Positions 1-10,324 of a DNA stretch of 64,000 bases are shown piece by piece (position 1 is the first letter of the stretch; each line of letters begins with the position of its first letter). The stretch is from Mesostigma viride (lineage: Eukaryota; Streptophyta; Mesostigmatophyceae; Mesostigmatales; Mesostigmataceae). Location of the stretch: the NCBI GenBank assembly GCA_009746045.1, contig RPFO01000829.1, positions 1-64,000 of the forward strand, in the 5' to 3' direction. The notes beneath the pieces are model-generated. The model was not told the DNA's origin and made no database searches. It worked only from the letters and a program-made list of their open reading frames with translations. The position numbers were made by a program, and so were the translations under genes.

Positions 1-48
1 AATTACCCACCTAGCTCAGTGATGTACTAGCCCTATACAACGCACAGC

Positions 49-350
49 GAGCACAGGTGAGCCAGCAGATTTGCTGCCAAGGATGCACGGCATCCACGTC
101 CTATCTTCAGGGAAGGAGACCAAGTTCTCTTGTACAAGGAATCACGACTAGGAAAAGTGGGTAGGTACGTACCTGGCTACTAAGGACCAGCCACTATCCT
201 CAAGTTTACGTACCACTGGCAAGACAGTGCAGGTTAATAAACATCGTGACTTCGTCACAATGGTAGAGTGCGCAGACGAGGCAGAAGAGGAAGAGCTCTT
301 GGCCGACAGCCCTACTATACAGTTGCCTGGCATACCCATTAGAAGATGAT
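49..350 (+). mobile_element. Decayed Ty3/Gypsy-type pol (integrase C-terminus) remnant
   Basis: Reading from 91 on the plus strand gives an integrase-tail pattern that includes FREGDQVLLYKES and then GKVGRYVPGY before an in-frame stop at 181-183. This resembles the GD-x-VLL module near the end of Ty3/Gypsy integrases. A further open stretch, offset in frame, runs to about 350 and is rich in Glu. The stop and the frame change show it is a dead fragment. It suggests that this flank is a eukaryotic nuclear chromosome. The family call rests on one motif only. Confidence 0.5.
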
Positions 351-1524
351 CGTTGTTTGGAACACCCAGGGTTTAGTGGTCGTTTGGAACACCCACTGGT
401 GAGTGTGACAGCCACAACACTTGTGAACACCAGGTCTCCCTCCATGATAGCAGTACGTCACTGCAGGTTGGGCCACCTGCAGATGGGGGTCAAAACGTAC
501 CGGCAAAGAAGGTGGTCACCATGCAGTCACCCCTTGACCTGTGGTACATGCTGTGCCACTAGCTGCATCAATGATCCAAACGCAGTCTAGCGGCATGCTG
601 TCCACATTTTACATAGTGCTCATAGAGCCAACCAAAGCTGGATCACCTAAGGTGGGTAATGGGTGGGGCAGCATGATAATAGCCCCTACATGGTGGCAGT
701 GGATACACAAGCCCAGGTTAGCATCATAAGTGCCCTGCATGGCTGGCAGTGCCCCTGCAACCTTCACCCTGGCACCAAGTGGCTGATTTCAGTGATTTCT
801 CAGTGCAGGCGCACTGGTTAACGGTGCAAGGTCAGTCAGGTATGTTGGAAAAGTAGAGGAAACTAATGGGTTTTACACAATGCCTTTTGCTTGGCCTTGC
901 TACCCTTGCACCTTGCAGGTGATGAAAGACTGAGCTTGAAGACAATGGAAGAGAGACCAGAAAAAGAATTTTATTTCATAGATTTAGAGGTTAGGAAAAG
1001 AGGTTCAATAGAGGTTCAATGGAGGTTCAATAGAGGTTAAATGGAGGTACCTGCCCTTAGGGGCAGTTTCCTTTTATACCTTTTAGGCTAGGAAGGATGA
1101 CATCAGCAATGACATCATCACAGAAGCTTGTAGAAACATCCTAGCATATTCCTAGCATATTCCCAATTCTCAGTATATTCCAGGAATATTCCTGGCATAT
1201 TCTTAGAACATTCCTAGAACATTCTAGACATGATCCAATGAGCTGGCATAATATAGCTAGATGCCAAGTGTCTACATAATAATGTGCCACATAACATAAC
1301 TAATAAAGTGACACATCTCTTCTCCTTGGAGTGACAAGTGTCATGCAATGAGTCTACCCACTTGTCGTCATGTAAGTCATAACATGTGTCATCATGAGCT
1401 TCCAACATTTGTCAGCTCATGGACCAAACACTTGTCCAATAGGCCATAGCACCACTTGTCAATCAAATACGTGATGCTACTAGGCTGACTCAGGTTACAA
1501 GTCATCCATGTCCAAGTATAGGAC
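351..1524. other. Host-like flank without a gene, LTR-like
   Basis: No convincing coding sequence is seen. The stretch follows the retroelement pol tail and could include its 3' LTR, but I could not define LTR ends. It holds a short tandem repeat (1000-1048) and a stretch at 1140-1232 with repeated CATATTCC and AGAACATTC blocks, which resemble heat-shock elements (GAAnnTTC). Viral sequence begins at 1525, where identity with the right palindrome arm starts. Confidence 0.5.
1000..1048. repeat. 11-bp tandem repeat, about four units
   Basis: The unit GAGGTTCAATA/G is repeated about 4.4 times, with one unit changed to GAGGTTAAAT. It lies in the host-like flank, possibly within an LTR promoter region. 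Function is not known. Confidence 0.8.
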
Positions 1525-1711
1525 TACTACAAAAACCTAAAGTGACCCCCTTTTGGAGGGCTGACAGGCATGCACAATAACATGTCATTCCTCGTGGTAA
1601 AGCATGGAAATAAACACATGTAATGATATTTATTAATGAAACAATTCTTTATTCCAGATTATATTGCATCATTACATTGCATTGGTCACACGTAAACCTT
1701 GTCAGTACTAT

Positions 1712-2829
1712 TTACTGGTCCTCATCATCAGAGGATTCCTCCTCTTGATTTCCCTCATCAGGGATTAAGGGCATGTCCTTGGTTCCTCTCCCCTGAGTCT
1801 TTCTGGCCTGCTCAGCAGCAGCAGCCTGGTCAATGGCAGCCTGCTCAAGAGCAGCCTGCTTGGCAGCCAGCTTGGCTGCCTGCTTGTTAGCGTGCCTGGC
1901 AGCGCGCCTGGCAGCTCTATCAGGATCAAGTTGCTCGTCAGGAACAGGCTGCTGCCCCCCAGAAGCGGCTGGTCAATAAAAACAGGTTGCTGCGGTACGT
2001 AAAATGACCCCTGCTGGGGAGCAGGCTGCTGCAAAAAAACAGATGCCTGCTGCGGAGCTGGCTGGAATACAGGCTGGGGGGCAACAGGTACATACACAGC
2101 AGCCTGTCTTGCGATGAGGTCAGCCAGCTGCTTTTGCACTGCTGCCTTCTCTTCTTCTGACTTCTTGAGCCGCTCTGCAATCTCATCTGAATCCATCTTG
2201 GTCTTGGGAGGCGTTTCGTTGTGCGAAGGTTCGTCGTTGCTCTGATAGCTTAGCTCTTGTTCGTCTTGTTCCACGGGAGCCGTCTGTGGGCGGCTCTCAC
2301 GTCGAATCCGCTTTGTTTGCGGCTCGTGTGCTGCATTGCGCTCTGCCTGGATTTCATGCCAGCGCCGCCTAACATCGGTGTGGTCGGCCTTGTTTCCAGC
2401 CTTGCACTTCGCCTTGGTGCTGACAAAATCCTGCACAAACGAGGCTACTGCTGCGTCGCAGTTGCTTGCAAGCATGTCGATAGGCTCCCAGCTGAATTTC
2501 TGTATTTTCTGACCTTTGACGGCGCATTCCATAAGGTGTTCTTTCGTAAAATCCCACTCAATCAGGAGCAAGAGATTGTCGCCTTCGAACTTTGCATCTG
2601 AAATAGAAGCTATCTCCCATTCATCACGCTCCTTGTTCATTCCATAGCCAGATGGGCCGACATCGGTCTGCATCATGGCACGCTTTTCCTCCCTGACCTT
2701 GACACGCTTACTTTTCGTGTCTGCAGTTTCTTCTTTGTGAAAAGTGGACTCCATCTTGTGGAGCCGCCGCCCCACATGGGTAAAAAGGGACGTGAGCGGT
2801 ATTTTCTTTAAAATAGTTTCATGATCCAT
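1712..2829 (-). CDS. Chromodomain protein, left-arm copy (one frameshift)
   Basis: This is the mirror copy of the gene at 13341-14458. Reading from the ATG in a CCATGG context, residues about 68-136 fit a chromodomain: WEI at 71-73, LIEWDF near 89-94, SWEPIDML near 113-120, then a helix ending in FVQDF. Chromodomains bind methylated histone tails. Downstream come a basic patch (KRIRRE), a coiled coil and a Gln/Pro-rich segment. The frame breaks at a C run (about 1958-1963); the next frame stays open, with Ala/Gln-rich then acidic sequence, to a stop at 1712. One base seems to be missing from the run in both arms. A host-chromatin role is inference. Confidence 0.75.
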
Positions 2830-3387
2830 GGCTGCCTGCCACAAATTCCTCCTTGTATGCTCGACAGGCCTTTGCTTTTATTTATTGTTAAAAGCCTTCA
2901 TGGCGGCGACTGGCCAGTGGGTCGACCGCAAGGGCCGACTGGCCAGGGCGAATCTATTTATACAAGTCCGTGGCTTGCCAGTAACTACAATTATGAATTG
3001 TGAGCGCCACTCCGTCGGTACTTTGTCAGTAATTAAAATTGCACAAGTCCCGAGCACCGTGTCATACGCCCTTACTTCTGTCGTACGCAGTACCGGCGCG
3101 GCGTTAGGCGTGTTTCTGTGCAAAGTCCCGAATTTTCACCAAGTCCTGGGCACTAAGGGGGCCGTGCTAGTAAGTGTAGCTCCTAAACGGCTAAGTCTTT
3201 TTGAATTCTGTCACTTGCACCCTGTTTTGTATGCTTAGTATATGCTACGTACCTATTGCATTTGTTAATTGGCCTATTTATAATGCATGAGATGTGAGGA
3301 CTCTTTGTTTACGTAAACGCTTTTATTAGAAAATAAAATACAGTAATCATTTCAACACTCCTTTTCTCAATGTAGGAGTGGAAGTAC
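2830..3387. promoter_or_regulatory. Intergenic region with TATA box, left arm
   Basis: A TATAAATA box lies on the minus strand at 2955-2962, about 130 bp before the chromodomain ATG. Two ACTGGCCAG blocks sit between the box and the gene. The F-box-like gene ends toward this region, with an AATAAA-like sequence just past its stop. No further gene is supported here. It is the mirror of 12783-13340. Confidence 0.55.
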
Positions 3388-4106
3388 TTATTTGTACATC
3401 GCATGCGCCTTCCTCCGTTCATGGCTTGGCTTCAAAAGGCTGCACTCCCTGCAGCTGACATAGCCATTGGCCAGTTGGTTCTTCCACACGTCTAACTCCC
3501 ACTTGCACAGTTCCTCCATCTTCTGCATCCGGGGGGGCGGTGGTGAGGAGCCACGCTTGTCTCGAGGGCCTTGCGCACCGCCTCCTTCATGCGATTGATG
3601 AGCTCGAGCCCGTGCTCTTCTGCCGTGCGTTCCTTCTCGAGATCCGGCACGGACTTGATGTACTCGTGAGCGACAAGGTCAGCGTCGTGTCCGAAGACGA
3701 TGACAGCCCAGAACATCTTGTCAAACACATTCTGGGCAAGGCACGCCAGATGCTTCCTGTAGCAGTGAGCCTCGGCGACCCACCTCTTCGCTTGACGGAG
3801 AAAGATATAGGGCTTCTTGCCAATCAGCAACCGCTTGCACATCTTGAGATCGCATGAAGTCATGTGGCGCAGCTCGCCAGGGTTCCTTCGGCGTCTGCGG
3901 GAGCGCATCTGAATCTCCTTCTCAATGGCCTTCAGCAGCTCAGTGGCTTCGATCGTCTTTTCCTCTTTCACCTTCTCAAACTGGACCTGCGTGGCCTTGT
4001 TGATTCCACACAGTTTGGGCCACGAGAGCTCCACGAGGCGGTGCACGATTTCTGCAGGCAGGCTGTCGAAGGTGGCAGCCATAGCTGGTTTCGCGGAGTC
4101 AGCCAT
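3388..4106 (-). CDS. F-box-like protein, left-arm copy with 1-base deletion
   Basis: Mirror of 12063-12782. The first about 190 codons match the right copy exactly. The run of seven G at 3531-3537 is one base shorter than the partner run, so the frame is lost and a premature stop appears at 3492. The remaining sequence down to 3388 still matches the right arm. The intact copy ends with a short Cys pair (CRECSLL) and a basic tail, which this copy lacks in frame. The two arms therefore encode different C-termini if the sequence is correct. The start at 4106 is chosen because an F-box-like segment follows directly. Confidence 0.65.
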
Positions 4107-4578
4107 AGCTGTTTTCGTGGTAGTGGTGGATGGAGAGGAGGATAGCTGCGAGAGTTGTTGCGTCTCGCGACTTAATAGACGAAGGGATATCCACATCTGC
4201 CACGGGATTGGTCCGCGCCCTGTGGATAAGCGCGACGCGCGCGTCCTGTGGATAAGCGCGGCGCGAATACGGAACGGCGCGGCGCGAGTACGGACCGGTG
4301 CACGTCCACGGGATTCTGCCACGTGGCACGTGCCATTTCCCGTGGTGACGGCGCCAGAAGTATAAATCTAAAACCGCGCTAAATTCAAATTTTTGCCAAG
4401 TCTCAACGGCTAAGTATTATTAAATTTGGACACTTGGGACGTGTGCAATTGTTAATTTTACTTTGATTGCAAGCATGGAAAATAAGACATGATGTTCGTG
4501 TGAATTGTTTTCATTAAAAATATAATTACTCTTTAATTGTACACAAGTCCACGGGACTAGAGAGATTCTCTGAACTAT
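4107..4578. promoter_or_regulatory. Left-arm promoter region with CCCGTGG and G-box-like motifs
   Basis: Upstream of the F-box-like gene lie GC-rich repeats (GCGCGGCGCGAATACGG type), CCACGGG sites, and overlapping CACGTG cores near 4319-4333. A TATTAAG box, as TATA-like element, lies about 71 bp before the ATG, followed by a CT/CA-rich leader. The 3' end of the neighbouring Cys-rich gene has a TTAATGAAAA motif that recurs at other 3' ends in this block. Confidence 0.5.
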
Positions 4579-5844
4579 TTACAGGGCACGCGGGGCGGCC
4601 AGTTGGTTCATGACAGCTGCATAGCAGGACTCTGCGGAGTCGTAGCGGAAAAACGGGAAGGACAGGTCGTGCTTGGAGTCCTTGCCCTCGCAGATGGGGC
4701 AGGAGACACTCTTGGTGCCAGCCTCCCGCAGAGTGTCGAGGACGCACTCGCTGCAGACGACGTCGTTGTCGATGCTGTGGCCGTTGGCGGTGAAGAGGTA
4801 GTGCGCCTTCTTGTTGCACACCTTGCAGGTCTTGGAGGGCACGTCCAACTGGTGGTTGCAGCCCATCTGCTTGCTGGCAGCCTTGACGCCGCAGAACTTG
4901 TTCTTCAGATGCTCGAACTCCTTGGCGCCGGGAGTGACGGTGCTGTTGAGGTTGGACTCGGACATCGTGAAAGAGACGAAGCTGAGGTAGGAGACATAGT
5001 TGCGCTTCTCGCACTCCCACTTGATCCTGGAGACCTCCTTGGTGAAGTCGCTCTTGAAGTTCTCGATGTCGACCTTGGGCTTCTTGACGGCGTCGTTGAA
5101 CAGCCCGCAAGACCTCAGGTAGTCGTTTGTGTCCTCCTGCTTCCTCTTGTAGCCACCGCGAAGAAAGGGCTGGTCGCGCTCCTCGACCTTGACGTTGACC
5201 TTGCCAGGGTCGGTGGGGCCGGTGAGAGCAAAGTTCGGCTCAGAGACGGTGTAGGTGCCTGACGTGGGCCACTTGATGAACTCGGCGGTGTCCTCCATAT
5301 CCGGGTAGATCTGGAGCAGCTCGGGGAACCTCTTCTTCGTCCGCTCGTGCTCGAACGCGAACTGCTCGAATGCGGGGTCCCAGCAGCTGATGCAGTGCTC
5401 GGCCTTGCCGTTGCAGTCGATCTTGAGGAGATCCACACGAGTCGGCTTCTTGCACTTGGCGCAGTCCTTCGTGGGGATGCTCTTCAGCATGTTGTTCTGC
5501 TGAAGGTACTCGCACGAGTCGCAGAAATGGCCGTCGCAGGGGGAAAAGCTGTGATTGTTGCGCATCTTGTAATCCTCGTCAAACTCGCAGAAGTGCTTGA
5601 GAGACCTCATCTTGTCGCAGCCGACGCAGCGAATGCGCTTCTTGTTCATCATGATGTTGCTCGTCTCGTAGTGATCCATCATGTCGTTCAAAACGCTGCG
5701 AGAAGCCTCAGGAAGGTGGACTTCGCATGCATGCTCGCCGGTGACTGGGTGGAAAAGAATGTTGAAGTGGCGAGTTTTCTTGACTTTGGGAGCACTGTGC
5801 GGCCCACGCTGGCGAGGAGCAGAGATGGCGGAGGAGGTAGCCAT
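4579..5844 (-). CDS. Cys-rich zinc-binding protein, left-arm copy
   Basis: A 421-residue protein identical to the right-arm copy at 10325-11590, where it is described. It is transcribed divergently from the RING gene at 6428 and shares its promoter region. The ATG at 5844 is used because a TATA box lies about 80 bp upstream (5923-5929) and the sequence between them looks like a leader, although the frame is open further back. Confidence 0.8.
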   Translation of the reverse strand: MATSSAISAPRQRGPHSAPKVKKTRHFNILFHPVTGEHACEVHLPEASRSVLNDMMDHYETSNIMMNKKRIRCVGCDKMRSLKHFCEFDEDYKMRNNHSFSPCDGHFCDSCEYLQQNNMLKSIPTKDCAKCKKPTRVDLLKIDCNGKAEHCISCWDPAFEQFAFEHERTKKRFPELLQIYPDMEDTAEFIKWPTSGTYTVSEPNFALTGPTDPGKVNVKVEERDQPFLRGGYKRKQEDTNDYLRSCGLFNDAVKKPKVDIENFKSDFTKEVSRIKWECEKRNYVSYLSFVSFTMSESNLNSTVTPGAKEFEHLKNKFCGVKAASKQMGCNHQLDVPSKTCKVCNKKAHYLFTANGHSIDNDVVCSECVLDTLREAGTKSVSCPICEGKDSKHDLSFPFFRYDSAESCYAAVMNQLAAPRAL

Positions 5845-6427
5845 TGGAGCTGGTTGGTTTTGGTTGCTGAGAGAGCTGGGTGGATGCGAGTGGGATGCGA
5901 GGCGAGGTGGTGCAAGTCCTGCATTTATACCCACGGGGCTGCAATTCCCGTGGTCTCGAAGAATTCAGCAGATCGACGGCTCGTGGCGAGCCACGAGGTT
6001 TGTAACGGGAAACGGTATGACGGTTACGAGGAAAAATTTCCCGTGGCCATACATTTTGAGCGTTATTTTGCCACGGGATTTGTGACGTAAAAAATCTTTC
6101 CCGTGGCAAAAATATCCGACAGTTACTTTGCCGCGGGACCGGAATCGGATTTTTTTCTGTCCCCGTGGACGGATATTTCTGACCGTTACGCTGCCACGGG
6201 ACTTGTAACGTAAAAAAACGCGTCCCGTGGATAAGGTTTCGGCGCATAAACGACGAGCGCGCTTCCACGTAGCCAGATTGCCCGTGCAAGACCACGTAGA
6301 TAGCCTGCCAGCCACGGGACTGTCTCGTCAACCAAGGCCTGCGCAGGTATAAAGACCAGACTTCCTCGTCTCCTCGCCACTCGCTCACCTCACATCAGCT
6401 CAGCACACCAAAACTCTCTCACTGGAT
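5845..6427. promoter_or_regulatory. Divergent promoter with CCCGTGG array, left arm
   Basis: Two TATA boxes face outward: 5923-5929 (minus) and TATAAAG at 6348-6354 (plus), each about 80 bp before an ATG. Between them are about eight CCCGTGG/CCACGGG heptamers in about 400 bp. They are arranged in degenerate units with ACGTAAAAAA tracts and GTTAC/GTAAC boxes (for example 6060-6230). Seven-base motifs of this kind are expected about once per 8 kb. A role as binding sites for a viral or host regulator is inferred. Confidence 0.7.
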
Positions 6428-7600
6428 ATGGCTTCCCGCCCCAGATACGCAGCTAGCTACAACTTTGGCCGTGGTGTTACTGGAGCTAGTGGAAGTGGCA
6501 GGGGAAAGCGACGTGCTGCGAGGAACACGACTACTGGAGAAGCAGGTTTGTGACGAGCCTTTGTTTTTTTGCACCCAAAAGCGCTTTTTCTTGTCGTTTC
6601 CGCCTTTTGGTACTCATTTCTTGTTATGTTTTCTTGCCCCCACACACCCGTGCATGCAGAACTGACCGCTGAACAACGGCAGCTTCACAGGGCTAACAAG
6701 CCTGTGCCCGTGCACGATCATCACGGGGACTTCGACACAAGAAACAACGTGTTTCCCTATCTGGAGAACACTTTCAAGGTGGCGAAACTCGTCCTGGACT
6801 TGAGCAAGATCGAATGCGCCATTTGCGCGGAGGAGAGAGACAAGTATGTCACTCTCATGCTGGAGAACGAGCCCGCGCACGCATGCTCCATCATCATCTG
6901 CGACACCTGTGCCACTACCAAGCTTCACACGTTCAGAAACCAGTGCCCGCAGTGCCGCAAGCCGCTGAGCTCGTCTGGGCAGCTGTTCGTCCCCAACCCG
7001 CAGCTCAACAGCCTGGCGTCGAGGACGCAATACCGGGCCTGCGAACACCCCGGCTGCTTTACGATCATCCCAAGCAACATGATGGCGGCGCACGAGGAGG
7101 AGTGCGAGTACAACGTCTACACCTGTGGCAACACCGTCTCGTTCCGCCTGCTGGACAACGAGACGCTTTCTTCCAAGATGTGCTGCGGCTATGAGGGCAA
7201 GAAACGCGCCGTCGAGGAGCACATGGAGACTTGCCCGGAGGCTGAGTCTGCGAAGAAGCTTAGCGCCATGATGGGCGTGTTTGACAAGGTGGAGGCGCTC
7301 TCAGCTGCAATGGAGCGCGACAGCCCAGACGTCTTCAAGCGCATGGCTCAGTTGTTTGGGGTGACCACGGAGAAGGCCAGGCGCATCCTTGCCAGCCTGC
7401 CTGGAGCGAGTGGTGCCGGCCCTTCTTCCCAGCGTGCTCCTCGTCCAGGGGAAGCAGTGGACACAGCAATCTCCGTCGACGCCCCCACTGACCCAATCAG
7501 TGATCTCGTGGACGCCATAGACGCTGACGTTGCTGCACAGGGCGTCGACGACGAGGCTGCAGACCCCACCTGGACTCCGGCTGGCAACCAGGACGACTGA
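6428..7600 (+). CDS. RING-type zinc finger protein, spliced, left-arm copy
   Basis: Predicted as two exons, 6428-6545 and 6660-7600, giving 352 residues. Exon 1 encodes a Gly/Arg/Ser-rich basic N-terminus. Exon 2 encodes a RING-like finger (Cys92, Cys95, His113, Cys115, Cys120, Cys123, Cys135, Cys138), then Cys/His pairs typical of TRAF or SIAH-like fingers, a helical part, and an acidic tail rich in Asp and Ala. Such proteins are usually ubiquitin E3 ligases. The unspliced alternative is an ATG at 6569 inside the intron, which would give an odd hydrophobic N-terminus. Splicing is preferred because the TATA box and leader place the first ATG at 6428. The enzymatic role is inferred. Confidence 0.8.
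6546..6659 (+). other. Predicted spliceosomal intron, 114 bp (left arm)
   Basis: It begins GTTTGTGACG and ends TGCATGCAG. It is T-rich, with a TACTCAT branch-point-like sequence about 45 bases before the acceptor. Removing it joins exon 1 to exon 2 in frame (118 + 941 = 1059 bases, 353 codons with stop). The same intron is on the minus strand at 9510-9623. Confidence 0.75.
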
Positions 7601-8568
7601 ACAGTTACAGCTGACAGCATTGGATGTCAAAAACCCCTCTAGTTTAGAGACAAGGGCCATAGTTAGAAACCAGCCCATCCACGGGGTTTAGGTGACAGGC
7701 AGTAGAAGAAACATCCCCACACACTGGGGACTTGGACAGGAAAGATGTGGATGTTTGTAATAAAGATGTGGATGTTTGCAAAACCAGTTTGAAAAAATAT
7801 CTAAGCTGCACATTAGTATAAGTATGGTAAGTTTCCAGCAGGCCACGTGGCAGCCACAAAGCCCGATCCCCGTGGTAGCCTGCGCAGTACGGATCCCGTA
7901 GGAATCCACGAGATATTTTCGAGATATTTCCGAGATATTTTAGATATTTTCAGATATTTTGAAAATATCCCAGGGACCCCGTGGACTCCCAGGGGAATCG
8001 TAACCGAAAATCGGACTCGCGGCCGGCGATCGGAGGAGCCACCACGGGAAAATCCCGTTTTTTTTTCGGGTGTGCCCTCAGAACGTTCTGAGGGCACACC
8101 CGAAAAAAAAACGGGATTTTCCCGTGGTGGCTCCTCCGATCGCCGGCCGCGAGTCCGATTTTCGGTTACGATTCCCCTGGGAGTCCACGGGGTCCCTGGG
8201 ATATTTTCAAAATATCTGAAAATATCTAAAATATCTCGGAAATATCTCGAAAATATCTCGTGGATTCCTACGGGATCCGTACTGCGCAGGCTACCACGGG
8301 GATCGGGCTTTGTGGCTGCCACGTGGCCTGCTGGAAACTTACCATACTTATACTAATGTGCAGCTTAGATATTTTTTCAAACTGGTTTTGCAAACATCCA
8401 CATCTTTATTACAAACATCCACATCTTTCCTGTCCAAGTCCCCAGTGTGTGGGGATGTTTCTTCTACTGCCTGTCACCTAAACCCCGTGGATGGGCTGGT
8501 TTCTAACTATGGCCCTTGTCTCTAAACTAGAGGGGTTTTTGACATCCAATGCTGTCAGCTGTAACTGT
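7601..8568. other. Palindrome centre, telomere-like non-coding region
   Basis: No gene is supported. Each half holds an AATAAAGATGTGGATGTTT repeat pair near the RING gene's 3' end, a GAGATATTT tandem array (about 7907-7975 and its mirror), CCACGGG sites and A8-9/T8-9 tracts. The halves meet at AACGTT (centre 8084/8085). The layout resembles a viral hairpin-telomere region copied to both strands. The 169-codon reading frames across the centre are palindrome shadows. Confidence 0.7.
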
Positions 8569-9741
8569 TCAGTCGTCCTGGTTGCCAGCCGGAGTCCAGG
8601 TGGGGTCTGCAGCCTCGTCGTCGACGCCCTGTGCAGCAACGTCAGCGTCTATGGCGTCCACGAGATCACTGATTGGGTCAGTGGGGGCGTCGACGGAGAT
8701 TGCTGTGTCCACTGCTTCCCCTGGACGAGGAGCACGCTGGGAAGAAGGGCCGGCACCACTCGCTCCAGGCAGGCTGGCAAGGATGCGCCTGGCCTTCTCC
8801 GTGGTCACCCCAAACAACTGAGCCATGCGCTTGAAGACGTCTGGGCTGTCGCGCTCCATTGCAGCTGAGAGCGCCTCCACCTTGTCAAACACGCCCATCA
8901 TGGCGCTAAGCTTCTTCGCAGACTCAGCCTCCGGGCAAGTCTCCATGTGCTCCTCGACGGCGCGTTTCTTGCCCTCATAGCCGCAGCACATCTTGGAAGA
9001 AAGCGTCTCGTTGTCCAGCAGGCGGAACGAGACGGTGTTGCCACAGGTGTAGACGTTGTACTCGCACTCCTCCTCGTGCGCCGCCATCATGTTGCTTGGG
9101 ATGATCGTAAAGCAGCCGGGGTGTTCGCAGGCCCGGTATTGCGTCCTCGACGCCAGGCTGTTGAGCTGCGGGTTGGGGACGAACAGCTGCCCAGACGAGC
9201 TCAGCGGCTTGCGGCACTGCGGGCACTGGTTTCTGAACGTGTGAAGCTTGGTAGTGGCACAGGTGTCGCAGATGATGATGGAGCATGCGTGCGCGGGCTC
9301 GTTCTCCAGCATGAGAGTGACATACTTGTCTCTCTCCTCCGCGCAAATGGCGCATTCGATCTTGCTCAAGTCCAGGACGAGTTTCGCCACCTTGAAAGTG
9401 TTCTCCAGATAGGGAAACACGTTGTTTCTTGTGTCGAAGTCCCCGTGATGATCGTGCACGGGCACAGGCTTGTTAGCCCTGTGAAGCTGCCGTTGTTCAG
9501 CGGTCAGTTCTGCATGCACGGGTGTGTGGGGGCAAGAAAACATAACAAGAAATGAGTACCAAAAGGCGGAAACGACAAGAAAAAGCGCTTTTGGGTGCAA
9601 AAAAACAAAGGCTCGTCACAAACCTGCTTCTCCAGTAGTCGTGTTCCTCGCAGCACGTCGCTTTCCCCTGCCACTTCCACTAGCTCCAGTAACACCACGG
9701 CCAAAGTTGTAGCTAGCTGCGTATCTGGGGCGGGAAGCCAT
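8569..9741 (-). CDS. RING-type zinc finger protein, spliced, right-arm copy
   Basis: Exact mirror of the left gene: exon 1 is 9624-9741, the intron is 9510-9623, and exon 2 is 8569-9509. The product is an identical 352-residue RING plus TRAF/SIAH-like finger protein. Two identical copies face each other tail to tail across the palindrome centre. If the palindrome is an artefact of a hairpin end, only one copy exists per genome end. Splicing and E3 function are predicted, not shown. Confidence 0.78.
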
Positions 9742-10324
9742 ATCCAGTGAGAGAGTTTTGGTGTGCTGAGCTGATGTGAGGTGAGCGAGTGGCGAGGAGA
9801 CGAGGAAGTCTGGTCTTTATACCTGCGCAGGCCTTGGTTGACGAGACAGTCCCGTGGCTGGCAGGCTATCTACGTGGTCTTGCACGGGCAATCTGGCTAC
9901 GTGGAAGCGCGCTCGTCGTTTATGCGCCGAAACCTTATCCACGGGACGCGTTTTTTTACGTTACAAGTCCCGTGGCAGCGTAACGGTCAGAAATATCCGT
10001 CCACGGGGACAGAAAAAAATCCGATTCCGGTCCCGCGGCAAAGTAACTGTCGGATATTTTTGCCACGGGAAAGATTTTTTACGTCACAAATCCCGTGGCA
10101 AAATAACGCTCAAAATGTATGGCCACGGGAAATTTTTCCTCGTAACCGTCATACCGTTTCCCGTTACAAACCTCGTGGCTCGCCACGAGCCGTCGATCTG
10201 CTGAATTCTTCGAGACCACGGGAATTGCAGCCCCGTGGGTATAAATGCAGGACTTGCACCACCTCGCCTCGCATCCCACTCGCATCCACCCAGCTCTCTC
10301 AGCAACCAAAACCAACCAGCTCCA
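9742..10324. promoter_or_regulatory. Divergent promoter with CCCGTGG array, right arm
   Basis: Mirror of 5845-6427. The TATAAAT box at 10240-10246 serves the Cys-rich gene (ATG 10325, about 85 bp away) and is followed by a CT/CA-rich leader (CACCTCGCCTCGCATCCCAC). The minus-strand TATAAAG box at 9815-9821 serves the RING gene. Confidence 0.7.

Noticed and set aside
4603-5262. Long frame opposite the Cys-rich gene (and its mirror at 10907-11566)
   Set aside because: Composition is Leu/Val/Ala/Asp-rich as expected for the antisense of a GC-rich gene; the sense gene has Cys clusters and a promoter.
7813-8356. 169-codon open frames on both strands over the palindrome centre
   Set aside because: They are the same sequence read from each side of a perfect palindrome, with no promoter or family support.
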